From positions 124,001 through 188,000 of the forward strand of contig NZ_PGGW01000060.1 of NCBI RefSeq assembly GCF_002794255.1: DNA of 64,000 bases, given 5' to 3'. The translations under genes and the position numbers were made by a program. Shown here in pieces: positions 25,915-34,430 of this stretch. Within the stretch, counting starts at the first letter, position 1, and each line of letters opens with the position of its first letter. This DNA is from Streptomyces carminius. GTDB lineage: Bacteria > Actinomycetota > Actinomycetes > Streptomycetales > Streptomycetaceae. Under the pieces are notes generated by a model. The model was not told the origin of the DNA. It was given only the letters and a program-made list of their open reading frames with translations, and ran no database searches.

Positions 25915-27671
25915 ATCTCCAGCAAAGCGATCTGCCACAGGGCGTTCGCCCCGCGCCGGGTGCGGTGGTCGTCGGGCGCGGCGAGCAGCTCGGCGACGTA
26001 CTCCTCCCGGAACACGCCGCGCTCCCTGGCCTCGGGGGCCGACAGTGCCTCGCGTACCCGTTCCAGCACCGGTCCCGCCATGCGGGTGATCGCGGGGACC
26101 GGGAAGTAGCCCTTGGGCCGGTCGACGACCTCGGCGGGCAGGACCTTCCGGCCGGCGGCCTTCAGGACGCCCTTGCCGCCGTCGGCCAGTTTCGGTCCGG
26201 GCGGGCAGGCGGCGGCCAGCTCGACCAGCTCGTGGTCGAGGAAGGGCACCCGGGCCTCCAGGCCCCAGTCCATCGTCATGTTGTCCACCCGTTTGACCGG
26301 GTCGTCGGGCATCAGGACGTGGGTGTCCAGGCGCAGCACCGCGTCCAGCGCGGTCTCGGCCCCGGGGGCGGCCAGGTGGTCGCGGACGAACTCGCCGGAG
26401 ACGTCGTGGCCGGGGAGCAGGGCGGGCCGCAGGATCCGGGCGAGAGCGGTGTGCGGATGGTCCGCGTAGGTCTCGTTGTACGCCTCGGCGGCGCGCTCGC
26501 GCGGTGCCGCGGCGATGTCCGGGTACCAGTGGTAGCCCGCGAACACCTCGTCGGCGCCCTGGCCGCTCTGGACGACCCGGACCTCCTTGGCCACCTGTTC
26601 CGACAGCAGGTGGAAGGCGACCACGTCATGGCTGGTCATCGGCTCGCTCATGGCCGTGATCGCGTCGTCCAGGGCGGTGGAGACCCGGTCGGAGGGGACC
26701 ATGAGCTGGTGGTGGTCGGTGGCGAAGTGCCGGGCCACCAGGTCCGAGTAGGCGAACTCGTCGCCCTCCTGGCCGCCCTCGGCCTCGAAGCCCACGCTGA
26801 ACGTGGCCAGGTCCCGCTGCCCCTCCTCGGCCAGCAGCGCGACGATGAGGCTGGAGTCCAGTCCGCCGGAGAGCAGTACGCCGACGGGGACGTCCGCCAC
26901 CATCCGCCGCCGTACCGCCGTGCGCAGCGCCTCCAGCACGGCGTCGCGCCAGTCCTCGGCGGTCATGCCCGCGTGCTCCGGGCGGCGGGTGTAGGAGGGC
27001 TGCCAGTAACGGTGGTCGCGGTGGGTGCCGTCCGGCTCGATGACGCGCACGGTCGCCGGAGGCAGCTTGCGCACTCCCGCCAGGACGGTGCGGGGCGCGG
27101 GCACCGTCGCGTGCCAGCTCAGGTAGTGGTGCAGGGCGACGGGGTCGAGGGAGGTGTCCACCTCGCCGGCCGCCAGCAGCGCGGGCAGGGAGGAGGCGAA
27201 GCGGAGCCGGCCGGGCGCGGGCGCCAGGTACAGCGGCTTGATGCCCAGCCGGTCGCGGCCCAGCACCACCCGGCCGGTGGTCTGCTCCACGACGGCGAAG
27301 GCGAACATGCCGTGCAGGCGGTCGACGAAGCCGGTACCCCACTGCCGGTACGCCTTGAGGAGCACCTCGGTGTCGGAGGTGGAGAAGAAGCGGTGGCCCT
27401 TGTCCCGCAACTCGTCGCGGAGCTCACGGTAGTTGTAGATGCAGCCGTTGAAGACGCCGGTGAGCCGTTCCCCGGGGTCGGTCATCGGCTGCGCGCCGGC
27501 CTCCGACAGGTCGATGATGCTGAGTCGGCGGTGCCCCAGCGCCACGGGGCCCTGGGACCACACACCCCGGCCGTCGGGGCCGCGGGGCGCGAGCCGGTCG
27601 GTCATGCGCTCGGCGGCGGCGACGTCGGGCCGGGAGCCGTCGAAGCGGATCTCTCCGCTGATCCCGCACAT
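25887..27671 (-). CDS. asnO: N-acetylglutaminylglutamine-type amidotransferase (asparagine synthase family)
   Basis: 594 residues. The N-terminal glutaminase domain starts MCGISGEIRFDG, with Cys2 as the nucleophile. The C-terminal ATP-pyrophosphatase domain carries VLLSGGLDSSLIVALL. Details such as LGHRRLSIIDLSEAGAQPM, FNGCIYNYRELR and VVQSGQGADEVFAGYHWYP match the NAGGN amidotransferase subgroup, which amidates N-acetylglutaminylglutamine to the osmoprotectant NAGGN, better than ordinary AsnB. The ATG at 27671 has GGGAGG upstream. The usual partners, an ATP-grasp/GNAT NAGGN synthetase and an M42 peptidase, are not adjacent; an S9 peptidase follows instead. The product may therefore be NAGGN or another amidated small peptide. 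Confidence 0.88.
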   Translation of the reverse strand: MCGISGEIRFDGSRPDVAAAERMTDRLAPRGPDGRGVWSQGPVALGHRRLSIIDLSEAGAQPMTDPGERLTGVFNGCIYNYRELRDELRDKGHRFFSTSDTEVLLKAYRQWGTGFVDRLHGMFAFAVVEQTTGRVVLGRDRLGIKPLYLAPAPGRLRFASSLPALLAAGEVDTSLDPVALHHYLSWHATVPAPRTVLAGVRKLPPATVRVIEPDGTHRDHRYWQPSYTRRPEHAGMTAEDWRDAVLEALRTAVRRRMVADVPVGVLLSGGLDSSLIVALLAEEGQRDLATFSVGFEAEGGQEGDEFAYSDLVARHFATDHHQLMVPSDRVSTALDDAITAMSEPMTSHDVVAFHLLSEQVAKEVRVVQSGQGADEVFAGYHWYPDIAAAPRERAAEAYNETYADHPHTALARILRPALLPGHDVSGEFVRDHLAAPGAETALDAVLRLDTHVLMPDDPVKRVDNMTMDWGLEARVPFLDHELVELAAACPPGPKLADGGKGVLKAAGRKVLPAEVVDRPKGYFPVPAITRMAGPVLERVREALSAPEARERGVFREEYVAELLAAPDDHRTRRGANALWQIALLEIWLQTHGIR

Positions 27672-28004
27672 CAGCCGGCACCTCCCCGTGCCGCACCACC
27701 GGCGGTGCCCGGCGGCGGGGCCGGGGAGTGGCACGGGCGGATCGTGGTCGGGGCGGTGCTGTTGCGCATGGCGGAACTGCTCTCCCGGTTCGTCGTACAC
27801 GTCTGGGGCGCGGGGCCACGGGGCGGGCCCCGCGGCTCCGGCCGGTACGTCGGGTCGCCGCCCGGTTCCGGGCGGCGACCCGACGGCACGCCGTGCCGTC
27901 CGGATGCCCGGCATATGCCTGTTCATTCCGTATGACGCTTTACGCCACCGGCGCGTCACGGAGCGTCGGCGCCCGCACATACCCGGCCGCCCGGCCCGCG
28001 CGCG
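27672..28004. promoter_or_regulatory. Upstream region of the amidotransferase gene
   Basis: 333 bp without a gene. Between 27905 and 27960 it is AT-richer and should carry the promoter for the amidotransferase-peptidase pair. The rest is high-GC with no clear hairpin. Not enough is visible to name an operator. Confidence 0.45.
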
Positions 28005-28724
28005 TCAGGCCGTCGTGGTCCCGCCCCCGGGTACGGGCCCGGCGGGGACCCGCCGCCCCGCCGCCCACAGTTCGCCCAGCCGGGTGAGGTGGCCGCGCAT
28101 GTACTCCTCGGCGGCGGGGGCGTCGCCGTCGAGCATCAGGTCGAGCAGGGTCAGGTGCTCCTGGGCGGACTCCTCCAGCGGGCCGGGGCCGGTCAGGGCG
28201 GCCAGGCCGTGCAGGCGGGAGCGTCTGCGCAGGTCACCGACCGTCTCGGCGAGGCGGGGATTGCCCGACAGGGCGAGCAGGCCGAGGTGGAAGCGGTGGT
28301 CGGCCTCCAGGTAGGCGACCGGGTCGCCGGCCCGGGCGGCGGTCACGGTCTCCTCCGCCGCCGGCCGCAGCGCCTCCAGTTGCCCGGGCACGGCCCCGGC
28401 CGTCACCCGGCCGACGGTGGGTACCTCCAGCAGGACGCGGATCTCCGTGAAGTCCGCCAGATCGCGCCCGGTGGTCTCGGCGACCCGGAAGCCCTTGTTG
28501 CGCACCGTCTCCACCAGCCCCTCGCGCACCAGGTCCAGCATGGCCTCGCGGACGGGGGTGGCGGAAACGCCGTACTCGGCGGCGAGGGCGGGGGCGGAGT
28601 AGACGGTGCCGGGCCGCAGCCGCCCCTCGGTCAGCGCGGTGCGGAGGGCGGCGGCCACCTGGTCGCGCAGGGGCTCGTGGACGGTGACGGATCTGCGGGG
28701 TCCGGGAGGTCTGGGATCGCTCAT
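28005..28724 (-). CDS. GntR-family regulator, FadR/FCD subfamily
   Basis: 239 residues. The N-terminal winged helix (LRDQVAAALRTALTEGRLRPGTVYSAPALAAEYGVSATPVREAM) is followed by an all-helical FCD effector domain (about 90-220) with the Asp/His pattern ADHRFHLGLLALSGN that usually binds a metal and a carboxylate ligand. The ATG at 28724 has an AGGAAAGG site. A TGCC-N4-GGCA palindrome at 28737-28748 is a possible autoregulatory operator. It lies upstream of the amidotransferase pair on the same strand and may control that pair. Confidence 0.92.
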   Translation of the reverse strand: MSDPRPPGPRRSVTVHEPLRDQVAAALRTALTEGRLRPGTVYSAPALAAEYGVSATPVREAMLDLVREGLVETVRNKGFRVAETTGRDLADFTEIRVLLEVPTVGRVTAGAVPGQLEALRPAAEETVTAARAGDPVAYLEADHRFHLGLLALSGNPRLAETVGDLRRRSRLHGLAALTGPGPLEESAQEHLTLLDLMLDGDAPAAEEYMRGHLTRLGELWAAGRRVPAGPVPGGGTTTA

Positions 28725-28766
28725 GGGGGCCTTTCCTGCCTGCTGGCAACAGCGTAGGCCGTCCGG

Positions 28767-29735
28767 TCAGCGGCGGGTCCGGCCGAGGCGGGCCGCCCGG
28801 TACTCGCCGGGCGTGCTGCCGGACTCCGCGCGGAAGGCCAGGTGGAACCCGACGGTGCTGCGGTAGCCGATCCGCTCGGCGATCTCCGCCTGCGGCACGG
28901 CCGGGTCCGCGAGCAGCAGTCTGGCCTCCCGCATCCGCCAGGCGGTCAGATGACGGGCCGGCGGCTCGCCGACGAGTTCCCGGAACGTCCGGGCGAACGC
29001 GGAGCGGGACATGCCCGCCACCCTGGCGAGGGACTCGACCGTCCAGGGCCGGCCGTACTCGGCGTACATCGCGGCCAGCGCCCGGCCGATGCCCGGGTGC
29101 CGCAGTGCCCGTAGTGCGGGGGAGGTACCGGCGAGCCGCTCCATCGCCACCCGCAGGGCCAGGACGAAGACCATCTCGAAGGCCCGCAGCGCCACCAGGC
29201 CGGCGCCCGGAGCGGTCCGCGCGGTCTCGGCGGTGAGAGCCTCCAGGGTGCGGGCCAGGAGGGGTTCGCTCCCGATCGTGGCCCGGCGCAGCACGAGCAC
29301 CCGGGGCAGCGAGCGGTACAGGGGCGGCTCACCGGTCTCGTCGTAGTGGAGCCCGGCGCAGAGGATCTCGGTGTCCGGCTCCCCGCCGCCGATCCGGATG
29401 TGCCGGGAGGTCCCCGGGCGGGTGTCCGGCAGGAGGGCGTCGAAGGGGAGCCCGAGGCGGCCGGGGCGGTCCGCGAAGGTGTGGGCGGTGCCGTACGGGA
29501 AGACCGCGAGGTCGCCGGTCCCCAGACGCAGTGCCTCGGAGCCGTCGTCGAAGAAGACGGCGCACTCGTTGCGCAGCACGTGGTGCAGGACGGCGCAGTT
29601 GTCGTCCTTGCCCCGTACACCCCACTGCCCGCCCGCCGTCCACCGGCTGTGGAAGATGCCGTTCAGCCGCAGGGGGCGCAGCAGTTCGCTGAGCACGTCG
29701 GTCTCGGCGGCGGTGCCGGTACGGGAGGCGGACAT
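28767..29735 (-). CDS. AraC-family regulator with cupin-type sensor
   Basis: 322 residues. The N-terminal half (VLSELLRPLRLNGIFHSRWTAGG.., VFPYGTAHTFAD) is the cupin_6 domain. The C-terminal half carries the double AraC HTH (WTVESLARVAGMSRSAFARTFRELVGEPPARHLTAWRM, then AEIAERIGYRSTVGFHLAFRAE). This layout is typical of regulators of divergent MFS pumps or NAD(P)-binding enzymes. The start at 29735 was chosen by homology of the MSASRTG..DVLSELLRPL N-terminus and a weak AGGGAT site; the frame runs further 5' as a shadow. It is divergent from the exporter gene, its likely target. Confidence 0.92.
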   Translation of the reverse strand: MSASRTGTAAETDVLSELLRPLRLNGIFHSRWTAGGQWGVRGKDDNCAVLHHVLRNECAVFFDDGSEALRLGTGDLAVFPYGTAHTFADRPGRLGLPFDALLPDTRPGTSRHIRIGGGEPDTEILCAGLHYDETGEPPLYRSLPRVLVLRRATIGSEPLLARTLEALTAETARTAPGAGLVALRAFEMVFVLALRVAMERLAGTSPALRALRHPGIGRALAAMYAEYGRPWTVESLARVAGMSRSAFARTFRELVGEPPARHLTAWRMREARLLLADPAVPQAEIAERIGYRSTVGFHLAFRAESGSTPGEYRAARLGRTRR

Positions 29736-29858
29736 GGACGATCCCTGTGTGTGGGAGGCGTTTGGTTTATTGAGCGTACCGACCCGGTCCCGTGACGCTT
29801 GGTGCGGCGGGGACACGGCCCCGCCTGCCGCTTCCCCGAGCACGCGGAGGGTCCGACC
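29736..29858. promoter_or_regulatory. Divergent promoter region, AraC regulator / DHA2 exporter
   Basis: 123 bp containing an AT-rich core (GTTTGGTTTATTGAGCG, about 29760-29776) in otherwise GC-rich DNA. It is the expected binding site of the AraC regulator and promoter of both genes. Confidence 0.5.
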
Positions 29859-31388
29859 ATGCGCAGTTCCCTCACCGGGACGGACGAGACGGAAGAGGAG
29901 GCAGGAGAGGAGAGGGCGGAGAGGTCCGAGGCGTCCGGACCGGTGCCGGTGGCCCCGCACGGCCGCCGGCGGGCGCTGGCACTGCTGGCCGGTACCCAGT
30001 TCCTGCTGATCCTCGACACGGCGGTCGTCAACGTCGCCGCCCCCGCCATGGGGCGGGAGCTGGGCATCTCGCCCGCCGGGCTGTCCTGGGTGGCCAACGC
30101 CTATCTGGTGTCGTTCGGCGGTCTGCTGCTGGTCTGCGGGCGGGCGGCCGATCTGGTGGGCCACCGCGGGCTGTTCACCACCGGGCTGGGGGTACTGGCC
30201 GGTGCCTCCCTGCCGGGGGCGCTGGCCGGTGGCACTCCCCTGCTGATCACCGCGCGTGCCGCGCAGGGGGCGGGCGCGGCGATGACGGCCGCGGCCGCGC
30301 TGGCACTGCTGCTGGCGCTCTTCCCCGACGGTCCGGAGCGGCACCGGGCACTGGGTGTCTTCGCGGCGACGGCGGGGGCGGGCGGCGCGGCGGGCACGGT
30401 GCTGGGCGGGGTCCTCACCGACTGGTTCGGCTGGGAGTCGGTCTTCGTGCTGAACGCGCTCGCCGCGCCGGTCCTGGCCGCCCTGGCACTCCGGCTGCTG
30501 CCGCCCGGTGGGGCGGCGCGGCGCGACGGCCGCGGTTTCGGCGGCGGTCTCGGCCTGACCGGCGCGGTGTCGGTGACGGCCGGGCTCGCCCTGTCGGCGT
30601 ACGCGCTGGTGGACGCCGGAGAGGCGGGCCGGCTCACACCGGGGGCCCTGGCGGCGGGTGCGGGTGCGGCGGTCGCGCTGGCGGTCTTCGCCCTGTCCGA
30701 ATGGCGCGCGGCCGTACCGCTGCTGCCGGCGGAGGTGCTGGACCGGCCGGGGCTGCGGTCGGCCAACGTACTGGCCGGGCTGTGGCAGGCGGCGCTGTTC
30801 CCGATGTTCTTCCTGGTGAGCCTGTACCTCCAGGAGGTGCTGGGGCAGGCGCCCGCGATGGGCGGGCTCGGGTTGCTGCCGCTGTCGCTGACGGTCGTGG
30901 CGGTGGCACCGTGCACCGGCCGGCTCATCGGCCGCTTCGGGCCGCGCGCGGTGATGTGCGCGGGTTTCGTCCTGGTCGCGACCGGGATGGCCTGGCTGTC
31001 CGCGCTCTCCGCGCCGGGTTCCTTCGCCGGTGACGTACTGCTGCCGAGCCTGCTGCTGGGGGTGGCGCTGCCACTGGTGTCGGTCACCACGAACGCCGCC
31101 GCCACCGCCGGTGTCCGGCCGGAGGCGGCGGGGCTGGCCGCCGGTCTGGTCAGCACCAGTCTCCAGTTCGGGTCCGTGATCGGCCTGGCGGTGCTCTCGG
31201 GGGTCGCGGCGGTGCGGACGGAGGCGGCGGCGGGTGCCGGGGCGGCCGGGGACGCCGCGCTCACCGCGGGCTTCGGGGCCGCCTTCCTGGTGGGGACGCT
31301 GGTGGCCGCGGTGGGCGCACTACTGGCCCTGCGGGTGCGGAACGGAACGGCCGGACAACGGAACGACCACGGAGAGGTGATCCCATGA
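29859..31388 (+). CDS. DHA2-family (14-TMS) MFS drug exporter
   Basis: 509 residues, integral membrane. The N-terminal 40 residues are acidic and cytoplasmic. Helices follow, with the DHA2 hallmark LDTAVVNVAAPAMGRELG in TM1, LSWVANAYLVSFGGLLLVCGRAADLVGHRG in the TM2-loop region and GAGGAAGTVLGG in TM5 (antiporter motif C-like). Proton-driven export of drugs or metabolites is expected. The ATG at 29859 has GGAGGG 7 nt upstream. Its stop overlaps the start of the NmrA-like gene (ATGA), so the two are co-translated, and it is probably controlled by the divergent AraC protein. Confidence 0.93.
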   Translation: MRSSLTGTDETEEEAGEERAERSEASGPVPVAPHGRRRALALLAGTQFLLILDTAVVNVAAPAMGRELGISPAGLSWVANAYLVSFGGLLLVCGRAADLVGHRGLFTTGLGVLAGASLPGALAGGTPLLITARAAQGAGAAMTAAAALALLLALFPDGPERHRALGVFAATAGAGGAAGTVLGGVLTDWFGWESVFVLNALAAPVLAALALRLLPPGGAARRDGRGFGGGLGLTGAVSVTAGLALSAYALVDAGEAGRLTPGALAAGAGAAVALAVFALSEWRAAVPLLPAEVLDRPGLRSANVLAGLWQAALFPMFFLVSLYLQEVLGQAPAMGGLGLLPLSLTVVAVAPCTGRLIGRFGPRAVMCAGFVLVATGMAWLSALSAPGSFAGDVLLPSLLLGVALPLVSVTTNAAATAGVRPEAAGLAAGLVSTSLQFGSVIGLAVLSGVAAVRTEAAAGAGAAGDAALTAGFGAAFLVGTLVAAVGALLALRVRNGTAGQRNDHGEVIP

Positions 31389-32317
31389 CCGGCGGACGCC
31401 GGAGGACATTCCTGGTGACGGGCGCCACCGGCGCCCAGGGTGGCGCCGTCACCCGGCTGCTGGCCGGACGGGGGCACGCGGTGCGGGGCCTGGCCCGCCG
31501 CCCGGCGGCGGCCGGCCCCGGGACCGCCGCCGTGGAGTGGCTGTCCTGCGATCTGGGGGACGCGGACGGCGTCCGCCGTGCCTTCGAGGGCGTCACCCGT
31601 GCCAGTGTGGTGCTACCGCTGGTGTACGAACCGGAGACCGTGCTGCGGTACGCCCGGAACATCGCCGACGCGGCGCGCGGGGCGGGAGTGGAGCGGCTCG
31701 TCTACAACACCAACACGCCCCTGCCGGAGGAGGGAACGCCGTACCCCGGATTCGAGACGCGGCGTGCGGCCGAGGCGGTACTGCGCGGCAGCGGGGTGCC
31801 CACGGTGGTCCTGCGGCCGACGGTCTATCTGGACAACCTGTTCGGCCCGTGGCACGGTCCGGCGCTGGTGGACGACGGGGTGCTCGCCTACCCGCTGCCC
31901 GCCTGGCGGCGGGTGGCCTGGCTGGCGCTCGACGATCTGGCCGCGGCCACCGTCGCGGCCCTGGAGGACCGGGACGGGCTCGCGGGCCCGGCGGACGGGG
32001 TGGTCGAACTCGGCGGAGCCGAGGCGGTCACCGGTCCGGAACTGGCCGCCGTGTTCTCCTCGGTGCTCGGCCGGGAGGTGGTCTACCGGCCGCTCGGTGC
32101 CGACGTGTTCGAGACCTCGCTGGCCGGGGCGGTGGGCGCGGAGTCGGCCGCCGGGGTGGCGGGGGTGTACCGCTACGCCGCCGGAACGCAGGCGCCCCGG
32201 CTGTTCGCCCCCGATCCGTCCGGGGCGGCGCGGGCACTGGGCGTTCGGCCCGTTCCGCTCGCGGAGTGGGTCGGGGGGCGCCCGTGGGAGCGGTGGTCGG
32301 GGGCGGCCGCCGGGTGA
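31385..32317 (+). CDS. NmrA-like NAD(P)-binding protein (atypical SDR)
   Basis: 310 residues. N-terminal Rossmann motif FLVTGATGAQGGAV (GxxGxxG), then the extended-SDR pattern with YNTNTPLPEEG and VVLRPTVYLDNLFGPW. The classical YxxxK pair is not in place, as in NmrA/HSCARG-type proteins that sense the NADP(H) ratio or act as isoflavone-reductase-like enzymes. It is coupled to the exporter by ATGA overlap. The pair with the divergent AraC gene looks like a small stress- or drug-response module. Confidence 0.88.
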   Translation: MTGGRRRTFLVTGATGAQGGAVTRLLAGRGHAVRGLARRPAAAGPGTAAVEWLSCDLGDADGVRRAFEGVTRASVVLPLVYEPETVLRYARNIADAARGAGVERLVYNTNTPLPEEGTPYPGFETRRAAEAVLRGSGVPTVVLRPTVYLDNLFGPWHGPALVDDGVLAYPLPAWRRVAWLALDDLAAATVAALEDRDGLAGPADGVVELGGAEAVTGPELAAVFSSVLGREVVYRPLGADVFETSLAGAVGAESAAGVAGVYRYAAGTQAPRLFAPDPSGAARALGVRPVPLAEWVGGRPWERWSGAAAG

Positions 32318-32320
32318 CGT

Positions 32321-32359
32321 CCGCGCGCCCGGCCGGACGCCGGGCAGCCGGGCGCGCGG
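32321..32359 (+). terminator. Terminator of the exporter-NmrA operon
   Basis: Perfect 13-bp inverted repeat (32321-32333 with 32347-32359), 13-nt loop, starting 4 bp after the stop codon. Further hairpins at 32436-32454 (GGGCCCG/CGGGCCC) and a 14-bp palindrome at 32461-32474 sit against the end of the convergent gene and may serve it. Confidence 0.7.
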
Positions 32360-32474
32360 AGACGCCGCCGCGGCCGGCCGCCCCCGCGCTCGTCCCCGCG
32401 GCACATGGCCGAACCGTCGGGGACTGCTCCCGGGAGGGCCCGCTGGGCGGGCCCGTGCGGGTCCCGTACGGGAC

Positions 32475-32981
32475 TCAGCGGCGCGGCTTGGTCTCGTAGC
32501 GGGGGCCGAGGTCGGGGCTGTCGCCGGCCTGGACCTCGCTGGCCAGCTTGTGGACGGCCACCAGGTCGTGCAGCAGTCCCCTGGTCTCCTCCTGCGGCAG
32601 ACCGGTGGCCCGGGAGACGTCCTGGAGGTGGACGGGCTCGCCGGGGTGCTTCTGCTCCTCGCCGACCAGGGCGCGGAAGACCTTCTCGTGCTCCTCGCCG
32701 TACTCCGGTGCGCCGCGGCCGGTGAAGTCGCGGCCCGTTACCGGCTCCGCGGCCTGCTCACGGCTCCTGGCCTCGCGCGCGGTGCGCGAGTGGTGCTTGC
32801 CGCGGTCCCGGGTCTCCAGCTTCTCCTCGTGGGTGATGGTGGAACGGCCGGGGAGGTGGGTGCGCTGCTTGGACGCGCCACTGGTGGTGCCCCGCTCACT
32901 GGGCTGCTCACCGGTCCGCCCGGCCTCCCGGGCCGCCGCGCGCTTCTGGTCCTCGTTGCCCTCGACCTTCTTGCTCACCAT
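32475..32981 (-). CDS. Small hydrophilic conserved protein, function unknown
   Basis: 168 residues, very rich in Glu, Arg and Lys. The first about 100 residues look disordered. The last about 65 (EEHEKVFRALVGEEQKHPGEPVHLQDVSRATGLPQEETRGLLHDLVAVHKLASEVQ) could form a small winged-helix-like helical domain. The start at 32981 is well supported by AAAGGAGG 7 nt upstream. Similar proteins occur beside DUF2795 genes in Streptomyces. It is on the same strand as, and just downstream of, the DUF2795-like gene, 62 bp away, so the two may be co-transcribed. I cannot assign a role. Confidence 0.75.
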   Translation of the reverse strand: MVSKKVEGNEDQKRAAAREAGRTGEQPSERGTTSGASKQRTHLPGRSTITHEEKLETRDRGKHHSRTAREARSREQAAEPVTGRDFTGRGAPEYGEEHEKVFRALVGEEQKHPGEPVHLQDVSRATGLPQEETRGLLHDLVAVHKLASEVQAGDSPDLGPRYETKPRR

Positions 32982-33043
32982 GGAAGTCCTCCTTTCGTCC
33001 GCTGTCCGTCCGCTGTCCGTCCGCCCGGCCTCGGAAGGGCGGT

Positions 33044-33361
33044 TCAGCGGTCCAGTTCGTCCTGCACCGGGGGCTTGTCCGCGTCCCGCAGGTGCTGCGA
33101 GAGGCCGGGCTTACCGCCCTTGCGGGCCTGCTGAGCGCGTTGCGCGGCGCTGTGCCCGAGGTCGGAGTCCGGGTCCACGCGGACCGAGCGCGCCACCTCG
33201 TCGCGGTTGGCGTACTGGTCGGGCGGGATGCCGCGCAGGGCCTTCAGAGCCTCCTCGGAGGCGCCCCCGGTCCGGGCGGCCCGCAACAGGTCGTCCTTGC
33301 CCGCCGGGAAGTCGACGTCCTTCAGCGAGCCCAGGATCTCTTGTACGTCCGTGTGAGCCAT
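33044..33361 (-). CDS. DUF2795-like protein
   Basis: 105 residues. The VQEILGSLKDVDFPAGKDDLLRAAR..GASEEALKALRGIPPDQYANRDEVARSV stretch fits DUF2795, a small helical domain of unknown function often found in gas-vesicle or stress neighbourhoods of actinomycetes. The start at 33361 (MAHTDVQEIL) is preferred by homology; an ATG 21 bp upstream is also possible, and neither has a strong ribosome site. It is divergent from the von Willebrand A gene. Confidence 0.75.
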   Translation of the reverse strand: MAHTDVQEILGSLKDVDFPAGKDDLLRAARTGGASEEALKALRGIPPDQYANRDEVARSVRVDPDSDLGHSAAQRAQQARKGGKPGLSQHLRDADKPPVQDELDR

Positions 33362-33540
33362 GCCGGGCGGGTGCCCTGCCATCGGAGAACGAAAACCGCA
33401 AATCGGATGGGTGCGGAGGAAAGGCCGGACCGTCCGACCGACTGTCCACAGGACCGCTCCCGCCCCGCTCCTCCTGCACTACTCTCGGCGTCCGCACCAC
33501 CGAGCACCAGCAAGCACCACCGCGCACAGGGGGTTTCACC
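33362..33540. promoter_or_regulatory. Divergent promoter region, DUF2795-like / VWA genes
   Basis: 179 bp between divergent starts, somewhat AT-richer at 33385-33410. It holds CACCGAGCACCAGCAAGCACCACCG-like CA-rich sequence before the VWA gene. No clear hexamers could be fixed. Confidence 0.4.
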
Positions 33541-34296
33541 ATGGCCGTCGACTACGTCAAGAGGCCGGATGCCGGCGGTGGTTCCGGTTCCGCCATCGGC
33601 CTGGAGCAGGTGCGGGCGACCGCACCGGGTCTGGTGAACCTCTACAAGCAGGCCGCCGTCAGCCTGGAGAAGCACCGGTTGGCGGGCGAGCGCGCCGCGG
33701 TCTACCTGGTGCTGGACCGGTCCGGTTCGATGCGCCCGTACTACCGCGACGGCAGCGTGCAGCACCTGGCCGAGCAGGTCCTCGGGCTGGCGGCGCACCT
33801 GGACGACGACGGACGGGTGCCGGTGGTCTTCTTCAGCACCGCTGTGGACGGGGCCGCCGAGGTGTGGCTGGACGACTACGCCGGCCGGGTCGGCGCCCTC
33901 CACGACTCGCTGGGCCACATGGGCCGCACGAACTACCACCTGGCCATGGAGGCGGTGGTCGAGCACCACCGGGAGAGCGGTGCGGACGTCCCGGCGCTGG
34001 TGGTCTTCCAGACCGACGGCGGCCCCTCGTCGCGGGCGGCGGCCGAGCGGGTGCTGTGCGAGGCCGCGCGGCTGCCGCTGTTCTGGCAGTTCATCGGCTT
34101 CGGCGAGGACGAGTTCCGCTTCCTGCGGAAGCTGGACGAGCTGCCCGTGCCCGCGAAGCGGGTGGTGGACAACGCCGGGTTCTTCGCGGCCGGGCCCGAA
34201 CCGCGCGCCGTGCCCGACGCGGTGCTGTACGACCGGCTGACCGGCGAGTTCCCCGACTGGCTGCGGGCCGCCCGGGCCGCCGGCATCGTGCGCTGA
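33541..34296 (+). CDS. von Willebrand factor type A domain protein (TerF-like)
   Basis: 251 residues. MIDAS motif DRSGSM (D59-M64), with the later Thr (MGRTNYHLAMEAV) and Asp (FQTDGGPS) metal sites, so Mg2+-dependent protein binding is expected. The layout and the phrase FWQFIGFGEDEFRFLRKLDEL match the VWA proteins of tellurium-resistance (Ter) type stress loci, although no terD or terB is adjacent. No signal peptide, hence cytosolic. ATG 33541 follows a GGGGG site. Role: probable scaffold in a stress complex, inferred. Confidence 0.88.
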   Translation: MAVDYVKRPDAGGGSGSAIGLEQVRATAPGLVNLYKQAAVSLEKHRLAGERAAVYLVLDRSGSMRPYYRDGSVQHLAEQVLGLAAHLDDDGRVPVVFFSTAVDGAAEVWLDDYAGRVGALHDSLGHMGRTNYHLAMEAVVEHHRESGADVPALVVFQTDGGPSSRAAAERVLCEAARLPLFWQFIGFGEDEFRFLRKLDELPVPAKRVVDNAGFFAAGPEPRAVPDAVLYDRLTGEFPDWLRAARAAGIVR

Positions 34297-34315
34297 GCAC
34301 ACGGCGGACGGCGGA

Positions 34316-34346
34316 GGCGGGCGGCCCTGACGCGGCGCCGCCCGCC
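34316..34346 (+). terminator. Hairpin after the VWA gene
   Basis: 10-bp inverted repeat (34316-34325, GGCGGGCGGC, with 34337-34346) beginning 20 bp after the stop codon. Confidence 0.55.
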
Positions 34347-34358
34347 GGGCCGGCGTGG

Positions 34359-34430
34359 TGACACCTGCCTCAGGCCATCGTGACGGCACCTGCCTCAGGC
34401 CATCGTGACGGCACCTGTCTCAGGCCATCG
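34359..34430. repeat. 25-bp tandem repeat overlapping the 3' end of the EF-hand gene
   Basis: About 2.9 copies: 34359-34380 (partial), 34381-34405 and 34406-34430, all ending CTCAGGCCATCG. The third copy contains the last codons and stop (34420-34422) of the EF-hand gene, so the coding end has been duplicated downstream twice. The unit is not a multiple of three and each copy carries a TGA on the coding strand. Confidence 0.9.

Noticed and set aside
34359..34430. Tandem repeat taken as a CRISPR array
   Set aside because: Repeats are directly adjacent with no spacers and include coding sequence; no cas genes nearby.
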